This document shows positions 14,678-23,137 of a stretch of 27,153 bases of DNA, piece after piece. The DNA is from JBLIKP01 sp047635375 (GTDB lineage: Bacteria > Bacteroidota > Bacteroidia > Sphingobacteriales > Sphingobacteriaceae). Under the pieces are notes generated by a model that had not been told where the DNA came from, searched no databases, and worked only from the letters and a program-made list of their open reading frames with translations. The position numbers and the translations under genes were made by a program. How positions within the stretch are numbered: position 1 is the first letter of the stretch; the number at the start of each line of letters is the position of its first letter. The stretch covers positions 1-27,153 of the forward strand of contig JBLIKP010000023.1 of the NCBI GenBank assembly GCA_047635375.1. The letters are read 5' to 3'.

Positions 14678-16180
14678 CTATTTGATGAAAACCTTTTTTG
14701 AAAATAAGTTTTGGTTTTCATCAGTAATCTGAATAACGTAAACCCCTGATTGTAGGTTGCTGAGGTCTATATTTCCAGTTAAATCCACTTGATTGTTGAA
14801 AACCAGTCTGCCTTGAGTATTTAAAACAATGCAGTTTGTTACTTTCCTTTCGTCGTCAAATTTCACGGTAACCATTCCATCGATGGGGTTGGGATATACC
14901 TGCAAAGTTTGGGCTTGCGCCGATGCCACAGAAGTAGGATTGTTTTTTCTTCCGCCTAGAGCGGCACGAATATTAGCCTCTAAATTAGCTTCGGCATATT
15001 CAGGAATTAGGAAATCGGGTGGCCAGAAACCATAATCGGGCTCACCAACCTCAGGGACAAATGAAAGTATCTTGTTTTTAGAGGAGTCATCACCATACAT
15101 CCAGTCGTTAATGTCACCATTGGTGAAATAAAGCACACGCGATCCTTGTCCGGGTTCGTAGCCATTAAACTCCACAATGTGCGCGGCTAATTCTTGGTAT
15201 TCCACACTGTCAACACAAGCATCTTGGGTATAACCCCAAGGGTAAAGCAATAGATTCCCATAACTATGGTAGTTCATTGCGATTTTGAAATTTTTAGAAA
15301 TTGTAAAGTCACGAATAGCCTGAGTTTCTGGTTCAGAAAATGGCTCAACACCACGATAAACATTGCTAAAAGTATCTCCAGAGGAGCCCTCATCATCTAA
15401 ACCCCAATTGTAACCGAAGTTTCTATTTAAATCTACTCCAAACTCTCCATCATCAAATTCCTTTCGGTTTTTACGCCACATTCCTCCGCCTTCTGGATTG
15501 GTAAATTGGTTGTAGGCATAGCCATCAGGATTAACAAGTGGGATAAAATATAATTCACTGGTGGTTAAAATCTCTTGAACCTCCTCCTCATCGGTGTTCT
15601 CAAATAAATACCAAAGGAAATAAACCATTTGAGTGACACTCATTGGTTCACGGGCGTGGGTAACGGCAGTATATAAAATTTGTTCACGGCCTTCTTGTTC
15701 AATGTTTGGCTTGTCAGAAACACGCATCGCGTAAATCGGCCGATTTTCAATGCTGTAGCCGATAGTGTCTTTAGCGCTTATATACTCAGGATAGCGAGCA
15801 ATAAACGTGTCGAATAGTGCATGAATTTCCTCTGAAGTATAAAACCCGGCCATGGAGCCAAGTTCAAAACCTTCGGGAGCAAGATCCATGTTAGGTTTCC
15901 TTTTCGAGGAAATATTTTGTTGAGCGTAATAGGTTGTTAGGTCATTGATAAGCACCGACGAACCAGGAAGCACATCGAAAACAGCTTTAGTTTCTTCCTT
16001 TGAGAATTCCCCGACATAAAAACCGTTGTTCCTGTCAAGATGATCAAGAGGAACTCCTAGGCGGGCAATTTGCTTAAGCTGCGCCTCATTTCCAGAAAAC
16101 TGAACACGGGAGTATGGTCCGGTTTGGGCTGTTGCCGATAGGGTTAAGGAAATTAAGGCAAGAATGATGAGTTGTTTCAT
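14678..16180 (-). CDS. Secreted M14 zinc carboxypeptidase with T9SS sorting domain
   Basis: A 500-residue exported metallopeptidase that removes C-terminal residues from peptides. Layout: Sec signal peptide (1-18, cut after 'SATAQ'), a propeptide-like region (about 20-105), the M14 domain (about 110-410), and a type IX secretion sorting domain (about 426-500, from 'LQVYPNP' to 'GVYVIQITDENQNLFSKKVFIK'). Zinc ligands are His175 and Glu178 ('THAREP') and His305 ('NYHSYGN'). Substrate-binding residues are Asn252-Arg253 ('DLNRNFGYNW'), and the catalytic Glu is likely Glu377 in 'FVPEVGEPDYGFWP'. All are present, so it should be active. The sorting domain means export through the outer membrane by the Por/T9SS machine, then release or surface attachment. 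It is a single gene on this strand. Confidence 0.94.
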   Translation of the reverse strand: MKQLIILALISLTLSATAQTGPYSRVQFSGNEAQLKQIARLGVPLDHLDRNNGFYVGEFSKEETKAVFDVLPGSSVLINDLTTYYAQQNISSKRKPNMDLAPEGFELGSMAGFYTSEEIHALFDTFIARYPEYISAKDTIGYSIENRPIYAMRVSDKPNIEQEGREQILYTAVTHAREPMSVTQMVYFLWYLFENTDEEEVQEILTTSELYFIPLVNPDGYAYNQFTNPEGGGMWRKNRKEFDDGEFGVDLNRNFGYNWGLDDEGSSGDTFSNVYRGVEPFSEPETQAIRDFTISKNFKIAMNYHSYGNLLLYPWGYTQDACVDSVEYQELAAHIVEFNGYEPGQGSRVLYFTNGDINDWMYGDDSSKNKILSFVPEVGEPDYGFWPPDFLIPEYAEANLEANIRAALGGRKNNPTSVASAQAQTLQVYPNPIDGMVTVKFDDERKVTNCIVLNTQGRLVFNNQVDLTGNIDLSNLQSGVYVIQITDENQNLFSKKVFIK

Positions 16181-16770
16181 TTAATAGATTTTGAGGATCC
16201 AAGATAGGGAGTTTTTTTAGATATGAGTTATGAGGTAGGAGTTATGAGTGTGCTGTTGATGCTGCCTGAAATAGGTTGACCGTTTGGGTTGATACTTGAT
16301 TTTAAGGAAGTGAAGCAGTGCAAGAGTGCAGGAGTAAATGAGGGATTTCTCAAGCATTCAAACCCTGTTATGATGAGTTATGAGCCTTTGAAAAGCGTTC
16401 AATCCCGGAAGAATTCAAGCGGGGTGAATTAGGAAGTTGGAGTTCAGAGTTTAGAAGTTCTGGTGTTTAGCACAGTTCTTCTTATAGAAAAGGGTATTTG
16501 AAGAGAGTGGTTGGCGCTGATTTTGAGAGTTTTAAAATTTGAAATTCAACCGACTTAATCTTTCTGATTTCTTGGTTGCAGAAGGATATTAGAAGGCAAT
16601 TTGCTTTAGACTTTACCCAACGATTCAAGTAACCAAAACAAATTTAGGCAATAATAGAAGTGTTGGGTTAGATATTAAGAATGAGATTGGGTTTTAGGTA
16701 AAAAACCGCATCTTATTTAGTACCCTTTGAATGGGGTTTATTGGTGAATAACTTGAGTATTATGAGTGGT
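16181..16770. other. Non-coding repeat-bearing stretch
   Basis: About 590 bases without a supportable gene in any frame. It carries GAGTTATGAG three times (16225-16234, 16239-16248, 16375-16384), similar loose repeats such as 'GTTCAGAGTTTAGAAGTTC' near 16442, and one copy of a roughly 50-base element that recurs beyond the next two genes (see 16352). It has the look of an intergenic repeat island. The 3' ends of two minus-strand transcription units lie on either side only in part: it is upstream of the M14 peptidase gene, so it must also contain that gene's promoter. Confidence 0.6.
16352..16402 (+). repeat. Direct repeat, copy 1 (about 51 bp)
   Basis: Begins AAGCATTCAA and ends TTGAAAAGCGTTCAA. 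It matches 19332-19381 in the same orientation, with four substitutions and one gap by my alignment. The two copies flank the protease / outer-membrane gene pair at 16771-19202. It contains one GAGTTATGAG decamer. Confidence 0.8.
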
Positions 16771-18369
16771 TTAATTTACTTTTAAAGCTTTTGAGATATA
16801 TGTCGCCGGTATAGCAAAACCAATGCTTTCAACTCCCAAACCAAATACTTTTGCATTAACTATTCCAATTAATTCTGCATTCTTTGAAATAAGTGCACCA
16901 CCACTATTTCCCCGGTTTATCCCTACATCGGTTTGAATATATTCGTATTCATCAATTTTTCTTTTCGCTGAAATAATTCCCTTTGATATTGTTTGTCCTA
17001 ACTCAAGACCAGCTGGAGTTCCAATCGCAAAAACATCTTCGCCTAAAGAAAAATTAGATTGAAGTGGAAGATTAAAATGCTTAAGCCCTTTAGACTCTAC
17101 TTTTATTAATGCTAAATCATAAAATGGATTAAATCTAATTAATGTGGCTTTGAGGGTGTCACCATTTAAAAAAAGAACAGAAATATCATTGGGATTGTCA
17201 ACAGTAACATGGTGGTTGGTAATAATGTAACCGTCTGCTGAAACAACAATACCACTGCCGTGTCCATTTTTTGTTTTTAGGGTTACCGTAGCATTAGATG
17301 CCTCTTCAATATTGTTTACCGTGTTGTTATTTTGAAAAATAATGTTTTCCCATGAGTTTAATTCAATTGCGATTTGTTCATTATCAATTTTCAATACTTT
17401 TTTGAGTGATTCTGAATTGAGAAATTCAATCACATTATTTTCTAAAGCATCGACAATCTGATTCATAAGTTGATTTCTGTCCTTTGTGCTACTAACATTA
17501 AGTTCCCAACTTGATTTGGAACTAAGCGTCATAGAATCAAGTAGTTGGTTAGAATACTTACTAAAAATACTAATTGTCGCTGTTAAATCTACATAAGATA
17601 AGTTTTGAACGAATATGCGTTCAATACTTGTAATTTTACATCTAATTTTATTAGTATTTAATTCTTGTGGCACTAGACTTTCAGTAGTATCAACGTAGCC
17701 ATATTTACCAAGAATTTTATTTAATTGTAACGGGAAAACATTACTATTATTAGATATATCATTAGTAAAACTAGACGAATATAATAAATGGTCTTTGACA
17801 TAATCTTTATACTTCTCATAATAAAGATTTCGATATTTTCCTTTTATGATATCTAGGCTTACATCTTGCACAAAAAGGTACTTTACATCCGTTATCTTTT
17901 CAGGAAGTTTATATAATTTTGGCAAGTCATAATGTTTATCATATACTCTCCATCCACTACCCATAAGCCCACACCATCCTAGAGTGCCTATGAAAAATGT
18001 TGGGGCAAAAGGTGTTTCTTCTTCAAAATCGGTACTAGCAAGAATAATTACCGCTAGAGAGGGCACTATAACATCTAGGATCTTTGGTGTATTGTACTTA
18101 CGTTCTGTTACTGGATAAGTGCTAGATTTAAATCCGTTTTTTTCTTGCTTGATTAAATATCCATTACTTCTACCAAATAAAACATAAGGCGTTGTTCCTG
18201 TTCCTATATATTCAAAATCATTTCCGAAAGTTTTTATATAAAGTTTAGTTGATTCATCATGAGGCTGAAATTCAGAATTTATTTTTAGACTATGCAACGT
18301 GCCACAAGAGTTAAATAAGAGGGCTAAAATAAAGGAGAAGGTAAAAATGGGGTGATTTTTCATATACAT
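16771..18369 (-). CDS. Lipoprotein with C-terminal trypsin-like (S1C) protease domain
   Basis: A 532-residue lipoprotein. The signal 'FILALLFNSCG' ends in a lipobox Cys at residue 22, so it is anchored at a membrane on the periplasmic side. Residues about 30-90 resemble a PEGA-like beta module ('YIGTGTTPYVLF'). The middle, about 95-345, including a hydrophobic stretch near 98-135, is not recognised. Residues about 355-532 form an HtrA/Deg-like serine protease domain with the triad His387 ('TNHHV'), Asp418 ('YDLALIKV') and Ser489 ('GNSGGAL'), preceded by 'GHGSGIVVSADGYIITNHH'. There is no PDZ domain, unlike DegP or DegS, so substrate control must lie in the N-terminal part. A second in-frame ATG at 18361-18363 is equally good as a start. 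The gene follows the putative outer-membrane gene by 11 bases and probably shares its transcript. Substrate unknown. Confidence 0.85.
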   Translation of the reverse strand: MYMKNHPIFTFSFILALLFNSCGTLHSLKINSEFQPHDESTKLYIKTFGNDFEYIGTGTTPYVLFGRSNGYLIKQEKNGFKSSTYPVTERKYNTPKILDVIVPSLAVIILASTDFEEETPFAPTFFIGTLGWCGLMGSGWRVYDKHYDLPKLYKLPEKITDVKYLFVQDVSLDIIKGKYRNLYYEKYKDYVKDHLLYSSSFTNDISNNSNVFPLQLNKILGKYGYVDTTESLVPQELNTNKIRCKITSIERIFVQNLSYVDLTATISIFSKYSNQLLDSMTLSSKSSWELNVSSTKDRNQLMNQIVDALENNVIEFLNSESLKKVLKIDNEQIAIELNSWENIIFQNNNTVNNIEEASNATVTLKTKNGHGSGIVVSADGYIITNHHVTVDNPNDISVLFLNGDTLKATLIRFNPFYDLALIKVESKGLKHFNLPLQSNFSLGEDVFAIGTPAGLELGQTISKGIISAKRKIDEYEYIQTDVGINRGNSGGALISKNAELIGIVNAKVFGLGVESIGFAIPATYISKALKVN

Positions 18370-18380
18370 AATTTGGATGG

Positions 18381-19202
18381 TTATAAAAATCTCACATAAT
18401 AACCTAATCCAAATATTCCAGCAGAACCACCATCTTTATAGGGTAAAGTTTCAAACCCAATTAATATAGTAAATCCTTGATCTATAGACTTGCCAAATCC
18501 CATACCACCTTCCCAATAGACTTTGAATCCAGTATTTCGCATGTATTCTTCAGCCGTGATGCGTTGCTCAGCGGGTCGGTTACTTTGATCTAACTTTCTA
18601 TTTACATAGAAATTCACATCTGCATTAAAAGTCATGAATTTAGAGAATTGAATTTTTTTTGGTTTTTTTCCACCTAAAACAATAGCACTTAAGTAACGGC
18701 CTCTTGTCAATGCACCTCCTAGAGAAATCTCAACCGCAGAAAGGCCCTCTTTGAAAAAAAGAGGAGATTGTCCAAAGTTCATATATGTTATTGACGCATG
18801 CGGTCCAAAGTAGGTGCGACGGATTTGATCAACAGTTACAATTTTTTGTTCCATTGTATTGTAATCAATCATACTGGCTCTAAGTGTTAGAGGAGCCGAT
18901 TTGGTTTTGGCTTGGCTCCCTAAAAAATAAATCCCTTCTAGACCAATACCTCCAAATCCACCGGTCATTGTAAACATTCCTATGTTCGGATTAAAGTATT
19001 GTAACCCTAACTGATCTGAAGCAAGACGTAACCTACCGTTAATGGAAGCTTGAAAACTTGGCCTATCTTCTGTGTTTAGACCTGTTACTTCATACTCAAT
19101 TACTGTGCTATCTTTAAAATATGCAACTTGGGTTTGAGCGTTTCCTTCCGAAATCAAAAATGACAGATATAAAATTGAGCTTAAGAATGTCAGCTTTTTC
19201 AT
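18381..19202 (-). CDS. Putative outer-membrane beta-barrel protein, unknown
   Basis: A 273-residue exported protein with a Sec signal peptide (1-22, 'LISEGNAQ'). I recognise no named family. The mature part alternates short hydrophobic and glycine-rich strands ('GMFTMTGGFGGIGLEGIYFLG', 'VEISLGGALTRGRYLSAIVLGG', 'YWEGGMGFGKS') and ends 'GIFGLGYYVRFL'. The aromatic-rich terminal strand and strand spacing fit an 8- to 12-stranded outer-membrane barrel; this is inference. It is the first gene of a two-gene unit with the trypsin-like lipoprotein, separated by 11 bases. The pair may be an envelope protease and its outer-membrane partner. Its long upstream region is non-coding and contains the second copy of the direct repeat. 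Confidence 0.7.
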   Translation of the reverse strand: MKKLTFLSSILYLSFLISEGNAQTQVAYFKDSTVIEYEVTGLNTEDRPSFQASINGRLRLASDQLGLQYFNPNIGMFTMTGGFGGIGLEGIYFLGSQAKTKSAPLTLRASMIDYNTMEQKIVTVDQIRRTYFGPHASITYMNFGQSPLFFKEGLSAVEISLGGALTRGRYLSAIVLGGKKPKKIQFSKFMTFNADVNFYVNRKLDQSNRPAEQRITAEEYMRNTGFKVYWEGGMGFGKSIDQGFTILIGFETLPYKDGGSAGIFGLGYYVRFL

Positions 19203-19331
19203 AATCCAAAAGGTTTGTTTATAACTTAAATATATGTTTTTTCAAGAAAAAAAATGAATTTTGATTTAAAAAGTATTTTAAACCAATTCAGAATCAATTT
19301 TTTCTAGCAAGTCATAAGCCAAGAAGCAATT

Positions 19332-19381
19332 AAGCATTCAAGCTGGTTATGATGAGTTATGAGTCTTTGAAAAGCGTTCAA
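19332..19381 (+). repeat. Direct repeat, copy 2 (about 50 bp)
   Basis: Begins AAGCATTCAA and ends TTGAAAAGCGTTCAA, containing TGATGAGTTATGAG. It is the partner of 16352-16402, same strand, about 2.9 kb apart. Confidence 0.8.
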
Positions 19382-19395
19382 GCCTAGCTTTTTTC

Positions 19396-19422
19396 GCCCT
19401 TTTTCAGCGATGGAAAAAGGGC
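19396..19422. repeat. Perfect inverted repeat (10-bp stem)
   Basis: GCCCTTTTTC at 19396-19405 pairs exactly with GAAAAAGGGC at 19413-19422 over a seven-base loop, 14 bases past the direct repeat. T and A runs flank it on the wrong sides for a terminator in either direction. It may be part of the same repeat element, although copy 1 lacks it. Confidence 0.7.
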
Positions 19423-19942
19423 AAAACATATTTAAAAACGTGCTGTCTTTGTGGCTCGAATGAATATAGAACCTAAAACCCATTCCACCTTTTACTGGAA
19501 AGACAACCAAAATTTTAAAATCAAGCCTAGATGATTTGTGTGACCTCACCACAGGTTTATTGTTTTTTTATCAACGGAAAAAGTACGGAACTATCTTTAA
19601 AAAAGAAGTCTCATCTGGTCTAGTTGAAATTTCCCTTCTCCAACCTCCTCACCGCCTTATCCCAACCACATTAATTTTATCAATGTAGAAGAAACATTAC
19701 CTACCTAACTAGGGAAAATAATTGGACAAAGGTGTTTAAACCCTAATAAACCGTATCTTTGAGCGAAATTTTGAGCCGATTGCTTTTATTTGAAATTATT
19801 TAGAAACACCTCCTTGATTATCCGGCTGATGAAGGGATTATTCTAATGAGGCTAAAAAATCCTTAATAAAAAAACCGAAATAGAAGTTTGAGGTTTAATA
19901 ATTGTGGATTAAATAATCACGAAATTGGAATAGAATTAAACA

Positions 19943-20557
19943 ATGAATCTTTTGAATCAAATAACTAAGCGGTTAGGATTAATTAACCGTTATTACAAAA
20001 TAACTAAGTTTTACCCGTTTTTAAAGGATACAGCCTTTAAAGCAGGTTTGGCTGTGGTTGCTTTTGTTGCGGTGTTGATTTTTTTAGAGTACTTCGTTTT
20101 AGATTTCAATTCTCTTCTAAACAACCTTGTCGAAACTTATTCGGCGCAAATCATAGTTTCTTTCTTCCTACTTTCTGAAACCGTTTTAGGAATAGTTCCT
20201 CCAGAAATTTTCATCGCATGGGCGTCTAAGTCTGGGTCACCGTGGTTTTTCTTGCTTGCACTCGCAACTGCTTCTTATGCAGGTGGTATAATTTCCTATT
20301 TAATCGGGAAGTTGCTTTACTTAATTCCTTCCGTCAGGAACCATATTGAAATCCGCATTTCAAAGCACATTAAAAATCTACGCAAGTGGGGGGCAATATT
20401 TGTGGTTTTGGGTGCAATATCACCTATTCCACATTCAATTGTAAGCCTAGCGTCGGGGTTAATCAAATACGATTTCAAACAATACCTCCTTTGGTCGTTG
20501 TTTAGGTATGCGCGATTTGCAATCTATGCCCTAATAATCTTTCAAGTATTTGAGTGA
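19943..20557 (+). CDS. VTT/DedA-like inner-membrane protein
   Basis: A 204-residue membrane protein of the VTT (SNARE-associated, DedA/YqaA-like) superfamily. Some members of this superfamily move lipids such as undecaprenyl phosphate or phosphatidylethanolamine between membrane leaflets. Hydrophobic segments are visible near residues 33-54, 67-95, 100-125, 148-172 and 180-203. Family-like features are the re-entrant Pro/Gly segment 'SETVLGIVPPEIFIAWASKSG', the following 'ATASYAGGIISYLIGK', and the second 'GAISPIPHSIVSLASGLIKY' containing the conserved Pro and Gly pattern. The N-terminal 30 residues are basic and cytoplasmic. It starts at ATG 19943 after a long non-coding leader and stands as a single gene, convergent with the antitoxin gene 41 bases away. 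The transported substrate cannot be told. Confidence 0.82.
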   Translation: MNLLNQITKRLGLINRYYKITKFYPFLKDTAFKAGLAVVAFVAVLIFLEYFVLDFNSLLNNLVETYSAQIIVSFFLLSETVLGIVPPEIFIAWASKSGSPWFFLLALATASYAGGIISYLIGKLLYLIPSVRNHIEIRISKHIKNLRKWGAIFVVLGAISPIPHSIVSLASGLIKYDFKQYLLWSLFRYARFAIYALIIFQVFE

Positions 20558-20598
20558 GTATAGCCGTTAATTTGGCTCTCGCCGAAGAGTATTCTAAA

Positions 20599-20835
20599 CT
20601 AATTTAAGTTTGGATTGAGTATTTCATTCCCGTTTTTCATCCGATCTTCCGATTGTTGTTGTTGACCTTTTAATTGATGCAAAGTCTGCAACAATAAATT
20701 ATATTCATACAGGGAAATTAGTACAGCGCCTTTCTTGGTCTTGCGTTTTAGAATCAGGGTTTCATTAAACTCTTCAACACGGTCTAAGTACTCGTTAAAA
20801 TTGTCGTTAAAATCGGGAATGTTTGAAGAAATCAT
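20599..20835 (-). CDS. Phd/YefM-family antitoxin, apparently solitary
   Basis: A 78-residue protein with the YefM/Phd N-terminal DNA-binding fold: 'MISSNIPDFNDNFNEYLDRVEEFNETLILKRKTKKGAVLISLYEYNLL' follows the family pattern of an opening strand, a helix with 'LDRV', 'LILKR', then 'VLISLYEY'. The C-terminal third ('LQTLHQLKGQQQQSEDRMKNG') is Gln-rich and would be the flexible toxin-binding tail. I chose ATG at 20833-20835. The frame is open to 20889, but an upstream start would run through the terminator hairpin of the next gene and add residues unlike the family. The expected RelE/YoeB-type toxin gene should follow on the minus strand within a few bases, but only 41 non-coding bases separate it from the convergent VTT gene. 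The toxin is thus absent here. Confidence 0.8.
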   Translation of the reverse strand: MISSNIPDFNDNFNEYLDRVEEFNETLILKRKTKKGAVLISLYEYNLLLQTLHQLKGQQQQSEDRMKNGNEILNPNLN

Positions 20836-20862
20836 CCTACAATATAACAAGAAAACTGTATA

Positions 20863-20897
20863 TAAAAAACACCCCAGCCGATTGCTCAACTGGGGTG
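20863..20897 (-). terminator. Terminator of the prolyl oligopeptidase gene
   Basis: On the minus strand CACCCCAG (20890-20897) pairs with CTGGGGTG (20870-20877), followed directly by a six-T run. It lies about 20 bases after the peptidase stop and about 30 bases before the antitoxin ATG, separating the two transcription units. Confidence 0.9.
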
Positions 20898-20917
20898 GTT
20901 ATTAATTGAAAATCAGC

Positions 20918-23044
20918 TTACTTGTAAATAGGCTTCATTCCTAGGTTTTCAAATACAAAGGCCCATTTATCGCCATTCTCTTCAATGATTTTTTCCGTCG
21001 GTTTCCCAGCACCGTGCCCAGCGTCAACTTCAACGCGGATTAACACTGGATTATCACCCTTGTGCTTGGCTTGAAGCGCTGAAATGAACTTAAAACTATG
21101 CGCTGGAACAACTCGATCATCATGATCTGCCGTTGTTACTAAGGTAGCAGGATAGCTTACTCCATCTAGAACATTATGTACCGGAGAATATTTGATTAAA
21201 TTTTGGAAATGATTACTATCGGCACTTGAGCCATATTCTACTGCCCAGGCCCATCCAATGGTAAAGGTATGGTACTTAAGCATATCCATCACACCAACCC
21301 CTGGCAATGCGACGGCAAATAAATCGGGACGTTGTAACATACATGCCCCAACTAATAATCCGCCATTGGATCGTCCTTCAATTGCTAATTTCTTTGAGGA
21401 AGTGTATTTCTCTTTCACCAAATACTCACCAGCACTTATGAAGTCATCAAACACGTTTTGCTTCTTATCTAACATTCCAGCCTTATGCCAGTCTTCACCG
21501 TACTCACCACCACCACGAAGGTTGGCTTGAGCATAGATTCCGCCATTTTCAAGGAAGATTAATCGGCTTACGCTGAAACCAGGAGTTAGGCTAATATTGA
21601 ATCCGCCGTAACCGTAAAGAAGAGTAGGGTTGTTTCCGTCCATTTTAAGCCCTTTCTTGTGGACAATGAACATTGGAATTTCAGTACCGTCTTTACTTTT
21701 ATAGAAAACTTGCTTTGTCTCGTAATCATCGACGTTGAAGTCGATGTTTGACTTTCTAAACAAGGTAGACTCGCCACTCTCAATGTTGTAGCGGTAAATT
21801 GTACTTGGGTAAAGGAAGCTTGAGAAGGAGTAAAATACTTCTTTGTCGGCCATTTTCCCACCGAAACCACCAGCGGTTCCCAATGCAGGAAGAATAACTT
21901 CACTTTCTTGCGTTCCATCCATTTTGTGGATGTAAATCTTGCTTGAAGCATCCTTCATGTAATTTGCAAAGATCTTCCCGCCAGCTGTTGAAACTGAACG
22001 AAGAACTTCATCCTTTTGCGGAATGATTTCCTTCCAGTTCTTTGGCGCTGGATTTTTCGGGTCGATAAGCACTAGGCGGTAACGTGGAGCGTCTTTATCG
22101 GTTAGAACCAATAGTTTGCTTCCAATGTTATCAATCACGCTGTATTCGTTGTCGAAATCGCTCACGATAACGGTGAACTCTTTCTGTCCGGCTTTAAGGT
22201 TCTTTGCGCGGAAAGAGTTTCCGCTGGTTCCTTGTGAGCCAACTAAGTATACAAAGGATTGATCTTCGGTAGTTCCTGCGTAAAAATTCCTTTGCGGATT
22301 TTTATCGTCCTGAAATACTAATTTATCATCACTTTGAAGGGTTCCCAATTTATGGAAGTACACTTTATGGAATTCATTTTTTCCTGAAAGCTTATCGCCT
22401 TTTTTGGGAGCATCGTAGCGGCTGTAGTAGAATCCGTCTTTCGCCCAAGAGGCTCCAGAGAATTTCACCCAATTAAGCTCATCACTCATCTTGGTTTTTG
22501 TGGCAACTTCCATTACGTACATGTCTACCCAGTCTGAACCACCGGTCGATGTTCCGTACACCACGTATTTTCCGTCCAATGAAGGGCTGAAAGTGGATAA
22601 TGCGACCGTTCCGTCGTCAGATAATTTATTAGGGTCTAAGAATACTTCTGGTTCCGCGTCAAGCGAAGTTTGAATGTATAGAACGCTCTGGTTTTGCAGT
22701 CCGTCGTTCAAAAAGAAGAAATAATTATCTCCCGCTTTGAAAGGCGCACCGTATTTTTCATAGTTGTAAAGCTTTTCAAAGCGATCCATGATGCTTTGGC
22801 GATAAGGAATTTGAGCTAGATAGTTATTGGTGACCTCATTTTGACGGGTCACCCAATCTTTTACATCTGCTGCCGTATCGATTTCCAGCCAACGGTAGGG
22901 GTCGGCAATTTTTGTTCCAAAATAATCATCGACATGGTCGACTTTCTTAGTCTCGGGATAGGTGATAGTCATTTGTTTTTTTTCCTCCGCACCGCAAGCA
23001 ACAAGAAGTGTCGCTAGTGGGATGGTTAGCCAATTTAGTTTCAT
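20918..23044 (-). CDS. Prolyl oligopeptidase (S9A) lipoprotein
   Basis: A 708-residue serine peptidase that cleaves short peptides after proline. A lipoprotein signal ('LATLLVACGAEEKK', lipid-anchored Cys17) places it at the cell envelope. Residues about 28-430 are the N-terminal segment plus seven-bladed propeller ('DPYRWLEIDTAADVKDWV' is the usual family opening). The alpha/beta-hydrolase domain follows, with Ser559 in 'GRSNGGL', Asp in 'TTADHDDRVVP' (about 643) and His677 in 'DAGHGAG'. 'LYGYGGFNISLTP' and 'NLRGGGEYGEDWHKAG' are typical oxyanion-side motifs. Length matches the family (about 700). Single gene with its own terminator. The acidic residues just after Cys17 may favour surface export, as in some Bacteroidota lipoproteins; that is inference. 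Likely role: peptide nutrition. Confidence 0.95.
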   Translation of the reverse strand: MKLNWLTIPLATLLVACGAEEKKQMTITYPETKKVDHVDDYFGTKIADPYRWLEIDTAADVKDWVTRQNEVTNNYLAQIPYRQSIMDRFEKLYNYEKYGAPFKAGDNYFFFLNDGLQNQSVLYIQTSLDAEPEVFLDPNKLSDDGTVALSTFSPSLDGKYVVYGTSTGGSDWVDMYVMEVATKTKMSDELNWVKFSGASWAKDGFYYSRYDAPKKGDKLSGKNEFHKVYFHKLGTLQSDDKLVFQDDKNPQRNFYAGTTEDQSFVYLVGSQGTSGNSFRAKNLKAGQKEFTVIVSDFDNEYSVIDNIGSKLLVLTDKDAPRYRLVLIDPKNPAPKNWKEIIPQKDEVLRSVSTAGGKIFANYMKDASSKIYIHKMDGTQESEVILPALGTAGGFGGKMADKEVFYSFSSFLYPSTIYRYNIESGESTLFRKSNIDFNVDDYETKQVFYKSKDGTEIPMFIVHKKGLKMDGNNPTLLYGYGGFNISLTPGFSVSRLIFLENGGIYAQANLRGGGEYGEDWHKAGMLDKKQNVFDDFISAGEYLVKEKYTSSKKLAIEGRSNGGLLVGACMLQRPDLFAVALPGVGVMDMLKYHTFTIGWAWAVEYGSSADSNHFQNLIKYSPVHNVLDGVSYPATLVTTADHDDRVVPAHSFKFISALQAKHKGDNPVLIRVEVDAGHGAGKPTEKIIEENGDKWAFVFENLGMKPIYK

Positions 23045-23137
23045 GTAGGTTTAAATTAGATTTAGAACCACAAGGTAATAATTAGCCGCGATTGTTTACA
23101 GCGCAATGCAGATTGTAACAAGAAATTGGGAGAGGGG

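Larger units (their letters stand above)
19203..19942. other. Long non-coding stretch with repeat and hairpin
   Basis: About 740 bases between divergent genes with no supportable gene. It holds copy 2 of the direct repeat (19332-19381), a strong hairpin (19396-19422), and a possible -7 element TATCTTTG at 19754-19761, without a convincing -33 partner, pointing toward the gene at 19943. An 82-codon minus-strand frame at 19304-19552 runs through the repeat and has no family features; I treat it as chance. Confidence 0.6.

Noticed and set aside
16225..16384. GAGTTATGAG repeats, considered as a CRISPR array or iterons
   Set aside because: Only three copies with irregular spacing and no spacer-like units; no cas or replication genes nearby.
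19304..19552. 82-codon minus-strand frame in the intergenic region
   Set aside because: It crosses the direct repeat and hairpin, has no family features, and the matching frame in repeat copy 1 is broken soon after the repeat.
19754..19761. TATCTTTG as a promoter -7 element for the VTT gene
   Set aside because: No TTG element at the right distance upstream and a leader of about 180 bases would follow; left only as a note.
20836..20889. Longer start for the antitoxin gene
   Set aside because: It runs through the terminator hairpin of the peptidase gene and adds residues unlike the YefM family.
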